Positions 39,506 to 49,217 of a DNA stretch of 64,000 bases are shown piece after piece. The position numbers and the translations under genes are program-made. Origin of the DNA: BACL27 sp947488385. Its GTDB lineage: Bacteria > Actinomycetota > Acidimicrobiia > Acidimicrobiales > Ilumatobacteraceae. The stretch spans positions 62,001-126,000 of the forward strand of contig CAXNMJ010000006.1 in assembly GCA_964203655.1 (NCBI GenBank), written 5' to 3'. The notes below the pieces were generated by a model. The model was given only the letters and a program-made list of their open reading frames with translations. It had not been told where the DNA came from and made no database searches. How positions within the stretch are numbered: position 1 is the stretch's first letter; the number at the start of each line of letters is the position of its first letter.

Positions 39506-41419
39506 ATGTTGAATCTCATTTGGTTTATTCCACTGTTGCCGTTGGCTGGGGCGATTTTGAATCTCATTTTGGGTCGCAAGTTCGGTGATCCACGCTCGGG
39601 TTGGGTCGCGACGATTGCCACTGGTACTTCATTTTTGGTTACGGCGCTTGTCTACTTCGAAATGCTCGGCCTGAAAGCAGAGGAGCGCAGCCATGTTGAA
39701 GTGCTGTTCTCATGGCTGCCCGTTGGTTCGTTGCAAGTTGATTTTGCTTTGCTTGCCGACCCGTTGAGCATTGTGATGGCGTTGTTCATCACCGGCATTT
39801 CGACCTTGATTCATCTTTACGCAATCGGATACATGCATGGCGATGCAAAGTTCTCGAAATTTTTCTTGTATTTGAATCTCTTCGTGTTCAGCATGCTGAT
39901 GCTCGTGATGGGTGAAAACCTTTTGGTTACGTTCTTGGGTTGGGAAGGTGTGGGTGCCTGCAGTTATTTCTTGATCTCGTTCTGGCACACACGAAATAGT
40001 GCGGCCGTAGCCGGCAAAAAAGCGTTCGTCACCAACCGCATCGGCGACTTTGGTGTGATGACGGCGATGTTCTTGTCGTTTTCTGCAGTTGGCTCGCTTT
40101 CATACGGAGCAATCAACGAGGCTGCACACACTGGTGAATTGGCATCAGTCACCGCAACAGCGATTGCGATGTTGCTGTTTGTGGGTGCGTGCGGCAAGAG
40201 CGCACAACTTCCGCTTTATCTGTGGTTGCCAGATGCGATGGAAGGCCCCACTCCGGTCTCGGCGCTGATCCATGCGGCGACGATGGTTACTTCGGGAGTC
40301 TTCTTGATGACCCGAATGAATCCTGTGCTGCACATTTCATACGACTGGGCCCCCACGGTGATCGCAGTCGTCGGTGCAGCAACGGCGCTTTACGCCGCAA
40401 CAGTTGCCGTTGCGCAAAATGACATCAAAAAAGTTTTGGCCTACAGCACGGTCTCGCAACTTGGCTTCATGTTTCTCGCCATTGGTTCTGGTGCATATGT
40501 CGCTGCGATTTTTCACATGATTACCCATGCGTTTTTTAAAGCTCTGTTGTTCTTGGGCTCGGGTTCGGTGATTCATGGCATGCATCACGAGCAAGACATG
40601 CGTCGCATGGGCGCCCTGCGCAAAGTAATGCCGATCACTGGCTTCACCTTCATCATCGGCTGGCTGGCAATTGCCGGTGTTCCGCCGTTCGCAGGTTTTT
40701 GGTCGAAAGATGAAATCTTGCTTTACGTGTATGCCAACAATCGTGGACTTTATGTTGTTGGTCTAGTCACGGCATTGTTGACTGCTTATTACATGACGCG
40801 ACAAGTGATCATGGTGTTTTACGGCAAGGCTCGATGGAACGACAACAGTGCCGAACATGGTGCTCACGGCGAGATTACGCCACATGAGAGTCCTCGTGTG
40901 ATGTTGATTCCGCTTATTGTGCTTTCGGTTTTGTCCATTCTTGGTGGTGCAATGCAGTTGCCGTTCAGCAAAGATCTTCACTTTTTAGAGCACTGGCTTG
41001 CGCCTGTTGTCGAAGAGTCCGAAGCGTATATCGGCAAGTCGTGGGCCTATCAAAACAAGTATTTACTGTTGCTTGTTGCAATAGTTGTTGCAGTTTCGGG
41101 CATCTTGATTTCAATCTCCGTGTATGCGAAGTCGAAGTTTAAAGTCATCGAGCCAAAGATTCTGGAGCAAGCTTGGAATTACGACCGAGCTGTGAGTCGC
41201 GTGGTCGGTGGCCCAGGGGCGGCAACGTTCAATTTGATCGCATGGATAGATGCAAACATCGTTGATGGAATTGTCAACGGAGTTGGAGAACTGATCCGCA
41301 GTATTGCCGGATCCGTTCGACGTGTGCAAAGCGGATTTGTTCGCACATATGCGCTGCTAATTAGCTTCGGTGCCGTGGCGATTTTGGCGTGGTTCTTGTT
41401 GCGGGGAGTTCTGTTGTGA
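39506..41419 (+). CDS. nuoL: Complex I antiporter-like subunit NuoL (14-gene cluster)
   Basis: A 637-residue proton-pumping subunit with about 16 helices. The core has the TM5 Glu in VTFLGWEGVGACSYFLISFW, the lysine helix GACGKSAQLPLYLWLPDAME, AATMVTSGVFLMTRM, and VLAYSTVSQLGFMFLAIG. A loop near 450-470 has a modest His content (EHGAHGEITPHESP), at the same place where cluster 2 has a long His repeat. The C-terminal lateral helix region follows. The stop overlaps the GTG of nuoM. Confidence 0.95.
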   Translation: MLNLIWFIPLLPLAGAILNLILGRKFGDPRSGWVATIATGTSFLVTALVYFEMLGLKAEERSHVEVLFSWLPVGSLQVDFALLADPLSIVMALFITGISTLIHLYAIGYMHGDAKFSKFFLYLNLFVFSMLMLVMGENLLVTFLGWEGVGACSYFLISFWHTRNSAAVAGKKAFVTNRIGDFGVMTAMFLSFSAVGSLSYGAINEAAHTGELASVTATAIAMLLFVGACGKSAQLPLYLWLPDAMEGPTPVSALIHAATMVTSGVFLMTRMNPVLHISYDWAPTVIAVVGAATALYAATVAVAQNDIKKVLAYSTVSQLGFMFLAIGSGAYVAAIFHMITHAFFKALLFLGSGSVIHGMHHEQDMRRMGALRKVMPITGFTFIIGWLAIAGVPPFAGFWSKDEILLYVYANNRGLYVVGLVTALLTAYYMTRQVIMVFYGKARWNDNSAEHGAHGEITPHESPRVMLIPLIVLSVLSILGGAMQLPFSKDLHFLEHWLAPVVEESEAYIGKSWAYQNKYLLLLVAIVVAVSGILISISVYAKSKFKVIEPKILEQAWNYDRAVSRVVGGPGAATFNLIAWIDANIVDGIVNGVGELIRSIAGSVRRVQSGFVRTYALLISFGAVAILAWFLLRGVLL

Positions 41420-42927
41420 TCGCTGCAGCCTCAGGTGAAGTTTTGAGCTTTCCGATTCTTTCTGCGTTGGTGATTCTTCCGTTGATCGGCTCGATTGTTG
41501 TTGCATTATTGGGCAAGTCGCGGCCAGAGTGGATCAAACTTGGTGCTCTCACTTCAAGCGTCACAACCGGTGCTCTTTCGCTTTGGCTGCTGGGCGCATT
41601 TAAATCTGGCGAAGCGGGTTTCCAGTTTGTTTCACAGCATTTATGGATCAGTCAGTGGGGTATCTCGTGGCACCTCGGGGTCGATGGAATTTCGCTGTTT
41701 TTGGTGGTTCTCACCGGCATCTTGTTTCCGTTGGTGATTGTCGGCATTGACCCACACCACAACGAGACTTCATATTTTGCATGGATGCTGTTGTTGCAAG
41801 CGGGTGTCATGGGCTCGTTCTTGGCTCTTGACTTGTTCTTGTTTTTCGTCATGTTCGAAATTGTTTTGGTACCGATGTATTTCTTGATTGGTGGCTGGGG
41901 TTACGACCAACGGGTATATGCGGCGACAAAGTTTTTCTTGTACACGATGGCTGGTTCGGCGTTTATGCTCGTCGGAATCATCGCCACCGTGTCGCTTGCA
42001 CAGCGCGATCTTGGTGTCGTGACGTTTGATCTGGTCAGAATCGCCGAAGGTGCGAGTTTCTCGACGAATGCGGCTCGATGGCTGTTTGTTTCCTTTGCGA
42101 TTGCATTCGCCGTCAAAGTGCCACTGTTCCCGTTTCATACTTGGTTGCCCGACGCTCACACGCAGGCACCAACTGGTGGCTCAGTAATTTTGGCGGGTGT
42201 TTTGTTGAAGATGGGTACGTATGGCTTTTTGCGCTTTGGGGTTTATCTGTTTCCACAAGCTGCGATGTGGGCGCGACCAGTTCTGTTCACTCTCGCCGTC
42301 GTCGGCATTATTTATGGCGCGATCGCAGCGACGATGCAACGCGATCTCAAGCGTTTGGTTGCCTATTCATCGGTGGCCCACCTTGGTTTCATCGTGCTCG
42401 GCACGTTCGCTCTAACTTCACAGGCTGTTACTGGTGCAGTAATTCAAATGGTGAGTCACGGTGTGTCAACCGGCGCTTTGTTTTTATTGGTGGGCATGAT
42501 TTATGAGCGGCGCCACACGCGTGAGATCGCTGAGCTTCGCGGCATTCAACATGTTGCACCGATTTTTGCGGGTGTTTTCACAGTCGTCATGCTCTCATCT
42601 GTCGGTCTGCCAGGACTCAACGGTTTCGTCGGCGAGTTCTTAATCTTGATTGGCTCATTCGGCCCAGCCCGATGGTGGACAGTTGTCGCAACCGTTGGTG
42701 TAATTTTGGCCGCGCTTTATCTACTTTGGGCCTATCAGCGTGTGTTTCACGGCGAGCCAGATGAAGCGAACTCAACTTTCAAAGAGATGACACTCAAAGA
42801 AGGTCTGTTGATGTCGGTGTTTGTTGCGATCATTGTGGCGACGGGTATTTATCCAAAGCCGATTTTGGATCGAATCGAGCCAAGTGTGAAGTCATTTATT
42901 GAGCATGTTGAAGGGCAAACAAAGTGA
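41416..42927 (+). CDS. nuoM: Complex I antiporter-like subunit NuoM (14-gene cluster)
   Basis: A 503-residue proton-pumping subunit. Signature MFEIVLVPMYFLIGGWG with the TM5 Glu, KVPLFPFHTWLPDAHTQAP with the TM7 Lys, and RLVAYSSVAHLGFIVLGTF. The start is GTG at 41416, overlapping the nuoL stop by 4 nt; the longer open frame from 41389 lies inside nuoL. The stop overlaps nuoN by 4 nt. Confidence 0.95.
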   Translation: MIAAASGEVLSFPILSALVILPLIGSIVVALLGKSRPEWIKLGALTSSVTTGALSLWLLGAFKSGEAGFQFVSQHLWISQWGISWHLGVDGISLFLVVLTGILFPLVIVGIDPHHNETSYFAWMLLLQAGVMGSFLALDLFLFFVMFEIVLVPMYFLIGGWGYDQRVYAATKFFLYTMAGSAFMLVGIIATVSLAQRDLGVVTFDLVRIAEGASFSTNAARWLFVSFAIAFAVKVPLFPFHTWLPDAHTQAPTGGSVILAGVLLKMGTYGFLRFGVYLFPQAAMWARPVLFTLAVVGIIYGAIAATMQRDLKRLVAYSSVAHLGFIVLGTFALTSQAVTGAVIQMVSHGVSTGALFLLVGMIYERRHTREIAELRGIQHVAPIFAGVFTVVMLSSVGLPGLNGFVGEFLILIGSFGPARWWTVVATVGVILAALYLLWAYQRVFHGEPDEANSTFKEMTLKEGLLMSVFVAIIVATGIYPKPILDRIEPSVKSFIEHVEGQTK

Positions 42928-44435
42928 ACGACATCTCAGCATTTTCAGGACCAAGCATTGAATGGATAGCGATTTCGCCAGTCCTTGCTCTTTTGGCAGG
43001 CGCGTTGTTCTTGCTTCTGGTCGGTTCGCTCACTGGTCAATGGCCAAAGCGGTTGTATGCACTGACGGCTAGTGCAACTTCTGTAGTCGCAATTGGTTTT
43101 TCAATCAAGTTATGGCTAGATGTTTCAAACGACGGACCAAAGTTATTGATCGGTGGCTCACTTGCGTTAGATCAATTCGCACTATTGGGCACAGTTGCTA
43201 TTTGTGGGGCAGTGCTGATGGTCAGTTTGATCACCAGCGACTATTTGACGCGCAACGATGCTGAGTCGCCAGAAATTTATGCTTTGTATCTCACTGCGGC
43301 AATCGGCGCGTTGATAATGATTTCGTCCAACGATTTGATTGTGCTCTTCTTGGGTCTTGAAACTCTGAGCCTTTCACTTTATTTGTTGGCGGCAAGCAAT
43401 CGTCAGCAAACTTCGAGCCAAGAAGCGGGTCTCAAATATTTCATTCTTGGTGGATTCGCTTCAGCATTCTTTTTGTATGGCGTTGCGCTGACTTACGGAG
43501 TAACTGGCACAACGCGCTTGATTGATTTGAATACTGTGCTCAACTCGTACATTGCAGTGCCGCGCAACGACACGATTTTGTTGATCGGCATCGGAATGAT
43601 TCTTGTTGGTTTTGCTTTTAAAGTTTCGCTTGCACCATTTCAGATGTGGACACCTGATGTTTATCAAGGTTCTCCGACGCCAGTTACGGCGTTTATGGCA
43701 TCAGTTGGAAAAATTGCCGCACTTGTTTCGTTGGTGCGTGTATTCGTAGTTGCGTTTCCATCACGAAGCGACGACTGGGGCATAGTGGTATTCGTTCTCT
43801 CGGCTTTGACTCTGGTGGTTGGTTCGGTTGTTGCGATCGTGCAGACGAATATCAAGCGCATGTTGGCTTACTCTTCGATTAGTCATGCTGGTTTTATCAT
43901 GGTCGGGCTAGAAGCGGCATCACACAGCGACTCGGTTAAAGCAGGCGACGGGCTGGTTGCTGTCGGTGTTTATGTCGTGTTGTACGCAGCCTTGGTTCTT
44001 GGCACATTTGGCGTTGTGAGTGTGGTTGCACGAAACACAAACGAAGACGCAACTTCATTGGATGCCTTCAAGGGTTTGGCGAAAAATCAGCCTCTGTTAG
44101 GTCTTGTAATGACAGTATTTTTGTTGGCTCAAGCCGGCATGCCGTTGACGAGTGGTTTTGTCGCCAAGTTTGGTGTGATTCAGTCGGCGGTAGGTGTCGG
44201 CAGTTATGAACTCGCAGTTATTGCCATGATTTGTGCTGTGATTGCGGCGTTTGTTTACTTGCGGATCATGGTCAGCATGTGGCTGGCTGATCCAGCATCA
44301 ACAGATGTTGTGGTTGTGCCAATGCCTTCGCGCGTGGCGATTGGTCTGGCTGTTGTCGTGACGCTTGGTGTCGGCTTCTTGCCAAGTTTGATACTTGACC
44401 TCGGCGCAAATCTCGCGCAACTCGCAACAAAATAG
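42924..44435 (+). CDS. nuoN: Complex I antiporter-like subunit NuoN (14-gene cluster)
   Basis: A 503-residue proton-pumping subunit closing the 14-gene set. Motifs are LIVLFLGLETLSLSLYLLAA (TM5 Glu), FKVSLAPFQMWTPDVYQGSP (TM7 Lys) and RMLAYSSISHAGFIMVGL. Start is GTG. It converges on the amidotransferase gene with a 15-nt gap, so the operon must end here; a small CGGC/GCCG hairpin lies in the gap. Confidence 0.94.
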   Translation: MNDISAFSGPSIEWIAISPVLALLAGALFLLLVGSLTGQWPKRLYALTASATSVVAIGFSIKLWLDVSNDGPKLLIGGSLALDQFALLGTVAICGAVLMVSLITSDYLTRNDAESPEIYALYLTAAIGALIMISSNDLIVLFLGLETLSLSLYLLAASNRQQTSSQEAGLKYFILGGFASAFFLYGVALTYGVTGTTRLIDLNTVLNSYIAVPRNDTILLIGIGMILVGFAFKVSLAPFQMWTPDVYQGSPTPVTAFMASVGKIAALVSLVRVFVVAFPSRSDDWGIVVFVLSALTLVVGSVVAIVQTNIKRMLAYSSISHAGFIMVGLEAASHSDSVKAGDGLVAVGVYVVLYAALVLGTFGVVSVVARNTNEDATSLDAFKGLAKNQPLLGLVMTVFLLAQAGMPLTSGFVAKFGVIQSAVGVGSYELAVIAMICAVIAAFVYLRIMVSMWLADPASTDVVVVPMPSRVAIGLAVVVTLGVGFLPSLILDLGANLAQLATK

Positions 44436-44450
44436 TTTTTACTGCGGCGC

Positions 44451-45161
44451 TCAGCCGTTAATTGCTTTGATGAATCCGTTGAAGAGATTCTGCTGATCCA
44501 TTTCTGTGTCGGCATCATCTTCGGGGTGCCACTGCACGCCGACAATCCACTTGGCAGAAATGTGCTCGACTGCTTCGACCGTGTTATCTGGTGCGCGACC
44601 CGTCACAGTTAAGTTTTTGGCGATTACGTCGAGTGCCTGATGGTGAAATGAATGTGATTTTTTTGGCGAGACTGTCTGCATCGCCTTGGCAATACGCGAG
44701 TTCGGCTCAAGATTGATCGGATGGTATTTGTCCCAGTGACTTTCGCCGTCTTCAAGCACGTCTCCGAGGTCTTGATGCAGCGTTCCGCCGAGGGCGACGT
44801 TGAGAATTTGAATTCCTCGACAGATCGCAAGCACTGGCTTGTCGAGTTCGACTGCAGCTTGAATTATTGCGATTTCAAGGTCGTCGTGTTCGCGTGAAAT
44901 TCCGTAAATTTTGTCGTTGCGGCGAGTTTGTCCGTAACGAGTTGGGTCAATGTCGCCGCCACCTTGAATAATCACACCATCAAATCGAGAAACAAGTTCT
45001 CGCGCAGCACTAACAGTTACATCTATGGGTGGCGCCTGCATCGCTACTCCGCCAGCTCGAGCGATCGCTTCGCTGTAACGACGACCAGTTGAAAAAGAGT
45101 CGCCACGCACGCCTTTTGAATCGGTGGTCATTTTTCCTGGCAACAAAACTATTGGTGTCAT
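44451..45161 (-). CDS. Peptidase C26-type glutamine amidotransferase
   Basis: A 236-residue class I amidotransferase-like hydrolase of the C26 group (gamma-glutamyl-GABA hydrolase PuuD and relatives). The nucleophile Cys is in LAICRGIQILNVALGG, the family's DIDPTRYGQ follows an early GGG loop, and the catalytic HPE is in VQWHPEDD. Substrate is not determinable; no polyamine catabolic genes are seen nearby. Start chosen at ATG 45161. It ends 15 nt from nuoN and runs codirectionally with the threonine dehydratase, 27 nt downstream of it. Confidence 0.88.
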   Translation of the reverse strand: MTPIVLLPGKMTTDSKGVRGDSFSTGRRYSEAIARAGGVAMQAPPIDVTVSAARELVSRFDGVIIQGGGDIDPTRYGQTRRNDKIYGISREHDDLEIAIIQAAVELDKPVLAICRGIQILNVALGGTLHQDLGDVLEDGESHWDKYHPINLEPNSRIAKAMQTVSPKKSHSFHHQALDVIAKNLTVTGRAPDNTVEAVEHISAKWIVGVQWHPEDDADTEMDQQNLFNGFIKAING

Positions 45162-45188
45162 GGTCAAGAGATCTTGCAGTAAAAGTGA

Positions 45189-46412
45189 TCAGCTATTTGT
45201 TTCTGAAACATCAAAGCCAGCAGTTTTGCAAATCGTAATGATTTCTGAAGTGTGATCGCGACCGCGAACTTCAATCACAACTTGCAAACCAGTCTCACGA
45301 ACATGCAGATTTAAGCCTTCGCGCACGTGGCTTACTTCAATTATGTTTGCACCGGCTTTTGCAACAACCTTAAGAAATTCGGCAAGGGCACCGGGGCGAT
45401 CTGAAACTCGGGCGAACAACAGCGCACGTCGCCCAGCTTTAGTTTCATGGCGACGAATCAAGTTCGGCATCAATCCCATATCTACGTTGCCGCCCGACAG
45501 AACAACGCAAGTTCTACCTTTCTTTGCCGGCTTGACACGAGATGCGAGTAGTGCTGAAACTCCAACGGCTCCGCCGCCTTCGACATACATCTTTGAACGC
45601 TCTAAAAGGATCATCATTGCGTCGGCAACACTGTCCTCGTCGACGTCAACAAGTTCGTCGACCCAACTTTCAATTAGTGGGCGAGTTACATCACCTGGTT
45701 GCTTTACCGCAATGCCGTCGGCGAGAGTAGGAACTGGACCAGTCGGAGCGTTGCCGTAAATGTATGGCGCACACGAAGAAATTTGTACACCGATGATTTT
45801 TACGTTGGGGTTCTGTTGCTTGATTGCCAGCGCAGTGCCTGATAGCAAACCTCCACCACCGAGTGGAATTATGACTTGGGCCAAGTCTTGAATATCTTCG
45901 AGCAGTTCAAGTCCGAGCGTTCCTTGTCCCGCGACCACATCAACATCGTCGTATGGGTGGCAAAACGCCATGCCAGTTTCAAGTGCGCGGGCTTTTGCGC
46001 TGGCGACTGCAGTTTCAATGCTCTCACCACCGTCGAGCACAATGCCGCCGTAACCCTTGCAGGCCGAAACTTTTGAAATTGAAGCGCCCACCGGGATGAA
46101 AATTTCGCACTTGACGCCAAAGTGTCTGGCGGCGAACGCAAGACCTTGTGCGTGGTTGCCGGCACTACCAGCGACAACACCATTTTTCTTGAGTTCGCCA
46201 AGACGATGAAGTTTGTTGATCGCACCGCGAATCTTAAATGCGCCAGTGCGCTGCAAGTTTTCGGCTTTGAGGATGATTTGCCCACCGAACTGCTCAGACA
46301 AATAGGCCGACGGAGTAACCGGAGTGTGTTCAACCACACCACGCCCCACTTCACGCGCCGCACGAATCGCATCTAAGTCAATACCCAGATTTTTATTTGT
46401 CACTGAAGCCAT
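45189..46412 (-). CDS. ilvA: Threonine ammonia-lyase with C-terminal ACT domain
   Basis: A 407-residue PLP enzyme deaminating threonine to 2-oxobutyrate. The PLP lysine is K60 in RTGAFKIRGA, the phosphate loop is IPLGGGGLLSG and the late CVVLSGGNVD closes the fold. A single ACT domain (about 330-407, FARVSDRPGALAEFL) marks the short, TdcB-plus-ACT type rather than the long biosynthetic IlvA with two ACT-like domains. It may supply isoleucine synthesis or threonine catabolism. It is divergent from a GT2 operon. Confidence 0.92.
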   Translation of the reverse strand: MASVTNKNLGIDLDAIRAAREVGRGVVEHTPVTPSAYLSEQFGGQIILKAENLQRTGAFKIRGAINKLHRLGELKKNGVVAGSAGNHAQGLAFAARHFGVKCEIFIPVGASISKVSACKGYGGIVLDGGESIETAVASAKARALETGMAFCHPYDDVDVVAGQGTLGLELLEDIQDLAQVIIPLGGGGLLSGTALAIKQQNPNVKIIGVQISSCAPYIYGNAPTGPVPTLADGIAVKQPGDVTRPLIESWVDELVDVDEDSVADAMMILLERSKMYVEGGGAVGVSALLASRVKPAKKGRTCVVLSGGNVDMGLMPNLIRRHETKAGRRALLFARVSDRPGALAEFLKVVAKAGANIIEVSHVREGLNLHVRETGLQVVIEVRGRDHTSEIITICKTAGFDVSETNS

Positions 46413-46506
46413 TCTCTCACTTTTACAGATCTTGCTCTGACAAGTTTATTTCAAGAGATTCCCTAATAAATCAGGAATTCGGGGTTTGTGGGTAAGGTTG
46501 AGTGTG

Positions 46507-47523
46507 GTGAACGAACAAATTGGCGACCCATATTTGGCGACTATTTCGATAGTTGTGCCTGTTTATAAAGGCGAAGCCACGATTGCCAAAGTTGTGAGCG
46601 AACTTGAAAAATTCACAAAGCCTTCGACGACAAAAACTGGAGTTGGCTACGTCGTTAGCGAAGTTTTACTGGTCAATGATTCGGGCCCTGACGGCTCGGC
46701 GAAAATTATTGAACAACTCGCAAAAAGTTTTGAGTGGGTTCGGCCTGTTTGGTTGTCACGTAACTTCGGCCAACACGCTGCAACCCTGGCGGGCATGTCG
46801 TCGAGCACTGCTGATTGGATCGTGACAATTGACGAAGATGGTCAGCACGACCCGAGTCAAATCGCAAACTTGTTAGACCGAGCAATTGAAGCAAACTCTC
46901 AACTTGTCTACGCAAAATTTACAGGTGGTGCACCACACTCACGGTGGCGAAATATTTTTTCGTCATCAGCAAAGTGGTTCTATACAAAGTTTTTATCTCC
47001 GCAAGATGGCGAGTTTTTCAGCAGCTTTCGTCTGATGTCTGGAGAAATCGGTCGCAGCGTTGGCGCTTATGCAGGGTCGGGCGTCTATCTTGACGTCGCA
47101 CTCACCTGGGTGGTTGATAAATCTGTGACCTGTGAGATTTTGCCGCGCGCCGAATATCCGCGACAGACAGGATTCACTTTTAAGCGCCTGCTAAGTCACT
47201 TTCTTCGACTTGTACTCAGTTCAGGCACAAGGCCACTGCGGCTCGTGAGTCTGATCGGTTTTTCGTCGTTTATTTTTGGTGCACTTTATGCCGCTTATGT
47301 TTTGTACGGACGAGTTGTAAATGGAGAACTTGTCGCAGGATGGACGACCGTTGTGATCATCGTGTCTACGACTAGTGGTGCAATTTTGCTTTCGCTCGGA
47401 ATCTTGGCTGAATATTTAGGTGTTGTGGTTAGAAATGCGATTGGTCGACCGTTGTATTTGATTCGATCTAACCCAAATAATGATGTGCTGACTCGCGCAC
47501 GAAACAGCAAAAACTCTCGTTAA
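46507..47523 (+). CDS. GT2 glycosyltransferase with C-terminal membrane helices
   Basis: A 338-residue GT2 enzyme. The N-terminal GT-A domain has ISIVVPVYKGEATI, LLVNDSGPDGS and the DxD-like DEDGQHDPSQ. Two membrane helices lie near the C-terminus (about 240-265 and 280-305), as in DPM1/GtrB/ArnC-type polyprenyl-phosphate glycosyltransferases. The donor sugar is unknown. GTG starts at 46504 and 46507 follow a TAAGGT element (46493-46498) by 5 and 8 nt. The stop overlaps the next gene (TAATG). Confidence 0.85.
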   Translation: MNEQIGDPYLATISIVVPVYKGEATIAKVVSELEKFTKPSTTKTGVGYVVSEVLLVNDSGPDGSAKIIEQLAKSFEWVRPVWLSRNFGQHAATLAGMSSSTADWIVTIDEDGQHDPSQIANLLDRAIEANSQLVYAKFTGGAPHSRWRNIFSSSAKWFYTKFLSPQDGEFFSSFRLMSGEIGRSVGAYAGSGVYLDVALTWVVDKSVTCEILPRAEYPRQTGFTFKRLLSHFLRLVLSSGTRPLRLVSLIGFSSFIFGALYAAYVLYGRVVNGELVAGWTTVVIIVSTTSGAILLSLGILAEYLGVVVRNAIGRPLYLIRSNPNNDVLTRARNSKNSR

Positions 47524-48503
47524 TGAAAGTCTGGGTAATCGGTAGGGGTGGCCTACTGGGCCGAAGCGTTGAAAGCGCAGTGTCTAATTCATCAAGAGTT
47601 TTCGTACCGAATCAAACGTTCGCATGGCACGACTCTGCATTGGTGAGCAAACAGATTGCCGAGGCATGCAAGAGTTTCTTTGACGAAGTCGGCGATGAAA
47701 ACTGGACTATTTATTGGTGCGCCGGTCGGGGCACTCTTAGTAGTTTGCCAATTCAAATGGCAGAAGAAAATCAAGTCTTTGCAGGCTTGATGAAAACCAT
47801 TGAATCGGTTTGCTCTGCGGCAGTACTTAAGTCCGGCACTTTTTTCTATGCATCTTCTGCAGGTGCTGTGTATGCGGGGAGTTCAAAGCCTCCGTTTACA
47901 GAGTTAACAGAAGCAAAGTCGCTAAGTGCATACGGGGATGCAAAGCTGCATCAAGAAGCGTTGCTAAAAGAGTTTGCGAATCGTCATCAAGTTCGAGTCT
48001 TAGTCGGTCGTATCTCAAATCTCTACGGCGCTCGCCAAGATCTTGCAAAAAACCAAGGTCTAATCTCAACTATTTGTTATTCGGTTCTGCGCCGGCAGCC
48101 AATTAGTTTGTTTGTTCCGCTAGAGACATCACGTAATTACATTTACATTGACGACGCCGCAAAAAGAGTTGTGAGACATACGCAGTCACTGTTTAATACA
48201 GCGTCGGTAGATAAGTTCGTGATCAAACTGATAATTGCCGAAGACAACTTAACTATCGGCAGCATTCTTAAAATCGCAACTTCGGTTTTGCGAGTTCGAC
48301 CATTGGTTACGATCTCAGCAAACAAAAGTGGCTCAACCCAGCCACAGAGCCTTGTTTTTAAATCTGTCGTGAACACAAATCTTGATACAGACTCTTCAAC
48401 TGGTTTTACAGTTGGCGTAAAAAGAGTGATGTCAGATTTGCAGTCAAGCTTTCTTGCGACTGGCTGGCAAAACACAAGTGAAAAAACAAGCGAGAAGGTT
48501 TAA
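47523..48503 (+). CDS. NAD-dependent epimerase/dehydratase family protein
   Basis: A 326-residue extended SDR. The nucleotide-binding loop is IGRGGLLGRS at residues 6-15, with the catalytic YxxxK in SAYGDAKLHQE and a preceding Ser in YASSAGAVY. RISNLYG and NYIYIDDAAK are typical of sugar-nucleotide epimerases. It is translationally coupled to the GT2 gene, so a role in making or modifying that enzyme's sugar is likely. Substrate unknown. Confidence 0.82.
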   Translation: MKVWVIGRGGLLGRSVESAVSNSSRVFVPNQTFAWHDSALVSKQIAEACKSFFDEVGDENWTIYWCAGRGTLSSLPIQMAEENQVFAGLMKTIESVCSAAVLKSGTFFYASSAGAVYAGSSKPPFTELTEAKSLSAYGDAKLHQEALLKEFANRHQVRVLVGRISNLYGARQDLAKNQGLISTICYSVLRRQPISLFVPLETSRNYIYIDDAAKRVVRHTQSLFNTASVDKFVIKLIIAEDNLTIGSILKIATSVLRVRPLVTISANKSGSTQPQSLVFKSVVNTNLDTDSSTGFTVGVKRVMSDLQSSFLATGWQNTSEKTSEKV

Positions 48504-48506
48504 CTA

Positions 48507-49208
48507 ATGCGTGCGCTGTTAGTTGCCAATGCCAATGATGCAGACCCTGGATTCATCGGTCAGCGCTTTGCTGAGCACGGTTTTATTGGCGAAAGATTCA
48601 AAGAGCATGGCAGTGTGTTTGAGCACTGCGAACGTGAGAACCCAGATCTCTGGCCCTCACTTGACGGTGCCGATTTAGTTTTGTTGCTCGGCAGTTGGTG
48701 GTCGGTCTATTGGCCAGACATCGCAAAAAGTGTGCGCGCCGAGTGTGAGTTGATTCAAGAAACACATCGTCGCGGCATTCCAATGTTTGGAATTTGTTTT
48801 GGCGCTCAAATCATGGCGACTGCGTTTGGTGGTTCAGCACAGCGTGCACAGCAACATGAAATCGGTTGGCACAAAGTTGATGCACAAGCGCCGTATGAAA
48901 TGATCGCCGGAAACTGGCTGCAGTGGCACTACGACACATTCACGGCACCGAAGTCACTAGAAATTGTTGCCACGAGCCCAGCCGGACCTCAAGCGATTCG
49001 CGCGGGAAGATCTTTTGCGACGCAATTTCATCCTGAAGTGACTGAAGATATTGTTCGTCGATGGTCGAGTGAATCAGGCGAAGAAGAACTCGCAAAAGCA
49101 GGGTTAAACGCCACAGACTTGATCGCTCAAACGATTAAAGAGATCGGGCAAAGCGCCCCAGCCGCAGCACGCCTTGTGGACTGGTTCATGGAGTCGTCAG
49201 CCAAATAA
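48507..49208 (+). CDS. Class I glutamine amidotransferase-like protein (GMP synthase-like)
   Basis: A 233-residue stand-alone GATase-1 domain. Catalytic Cys in FGICFGAQIMATAFGG and HPE in TQFHPEVTED. Its N-terminus contains two near-copies of a 10-residue phrase (GFIGQRFAEH, GFIGERFKEH) that are absent from typical members. Stand-alone GATases of this type include gamma-glutamyl hydrolase-like or amidohydrolase enzymes; no synthetase partner is adjacent. It starts 3 nt after the SDR gene and is the last gene before the second complex I cluster. Confidence 0.82.
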   Translation: MRALLVANANDADPGFIGQRFAEHGFIGERFKEHGSVFEHCERENPDLWPSLDGADLVLLLGSWWSVYWPDIAKSVRAECELIQETHRRGIPMFGICFGAQIMATAFGGSAQRAQQHEIGWHKVDAQAPYEMIAGNWLQWHYDTFTAPKSLEIVATSPAGPQAIRAGRSFATQFHPEVTEDIVRRWSSESGEEELAKAGLNATDLIAQTIKEIGQSAPAAARLVDWFMESSAK

Positions 49209-49217
49209 AACCAAGGC

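Noticed and set aside
41389..41415. NuoM start at 41389 inside nuoL
   Set aside because: A GTG overlapping the nuoL stop by 4 nt fits the coupling seen between the other nuo genes and the family N-terminus.
29533..44435. Many long antisense open frames opposite the nuo genes
   Set aside because: They are low-complexity, Arg/His/Gln-rich shadows of strongly conserved complex I genes, with no family features.
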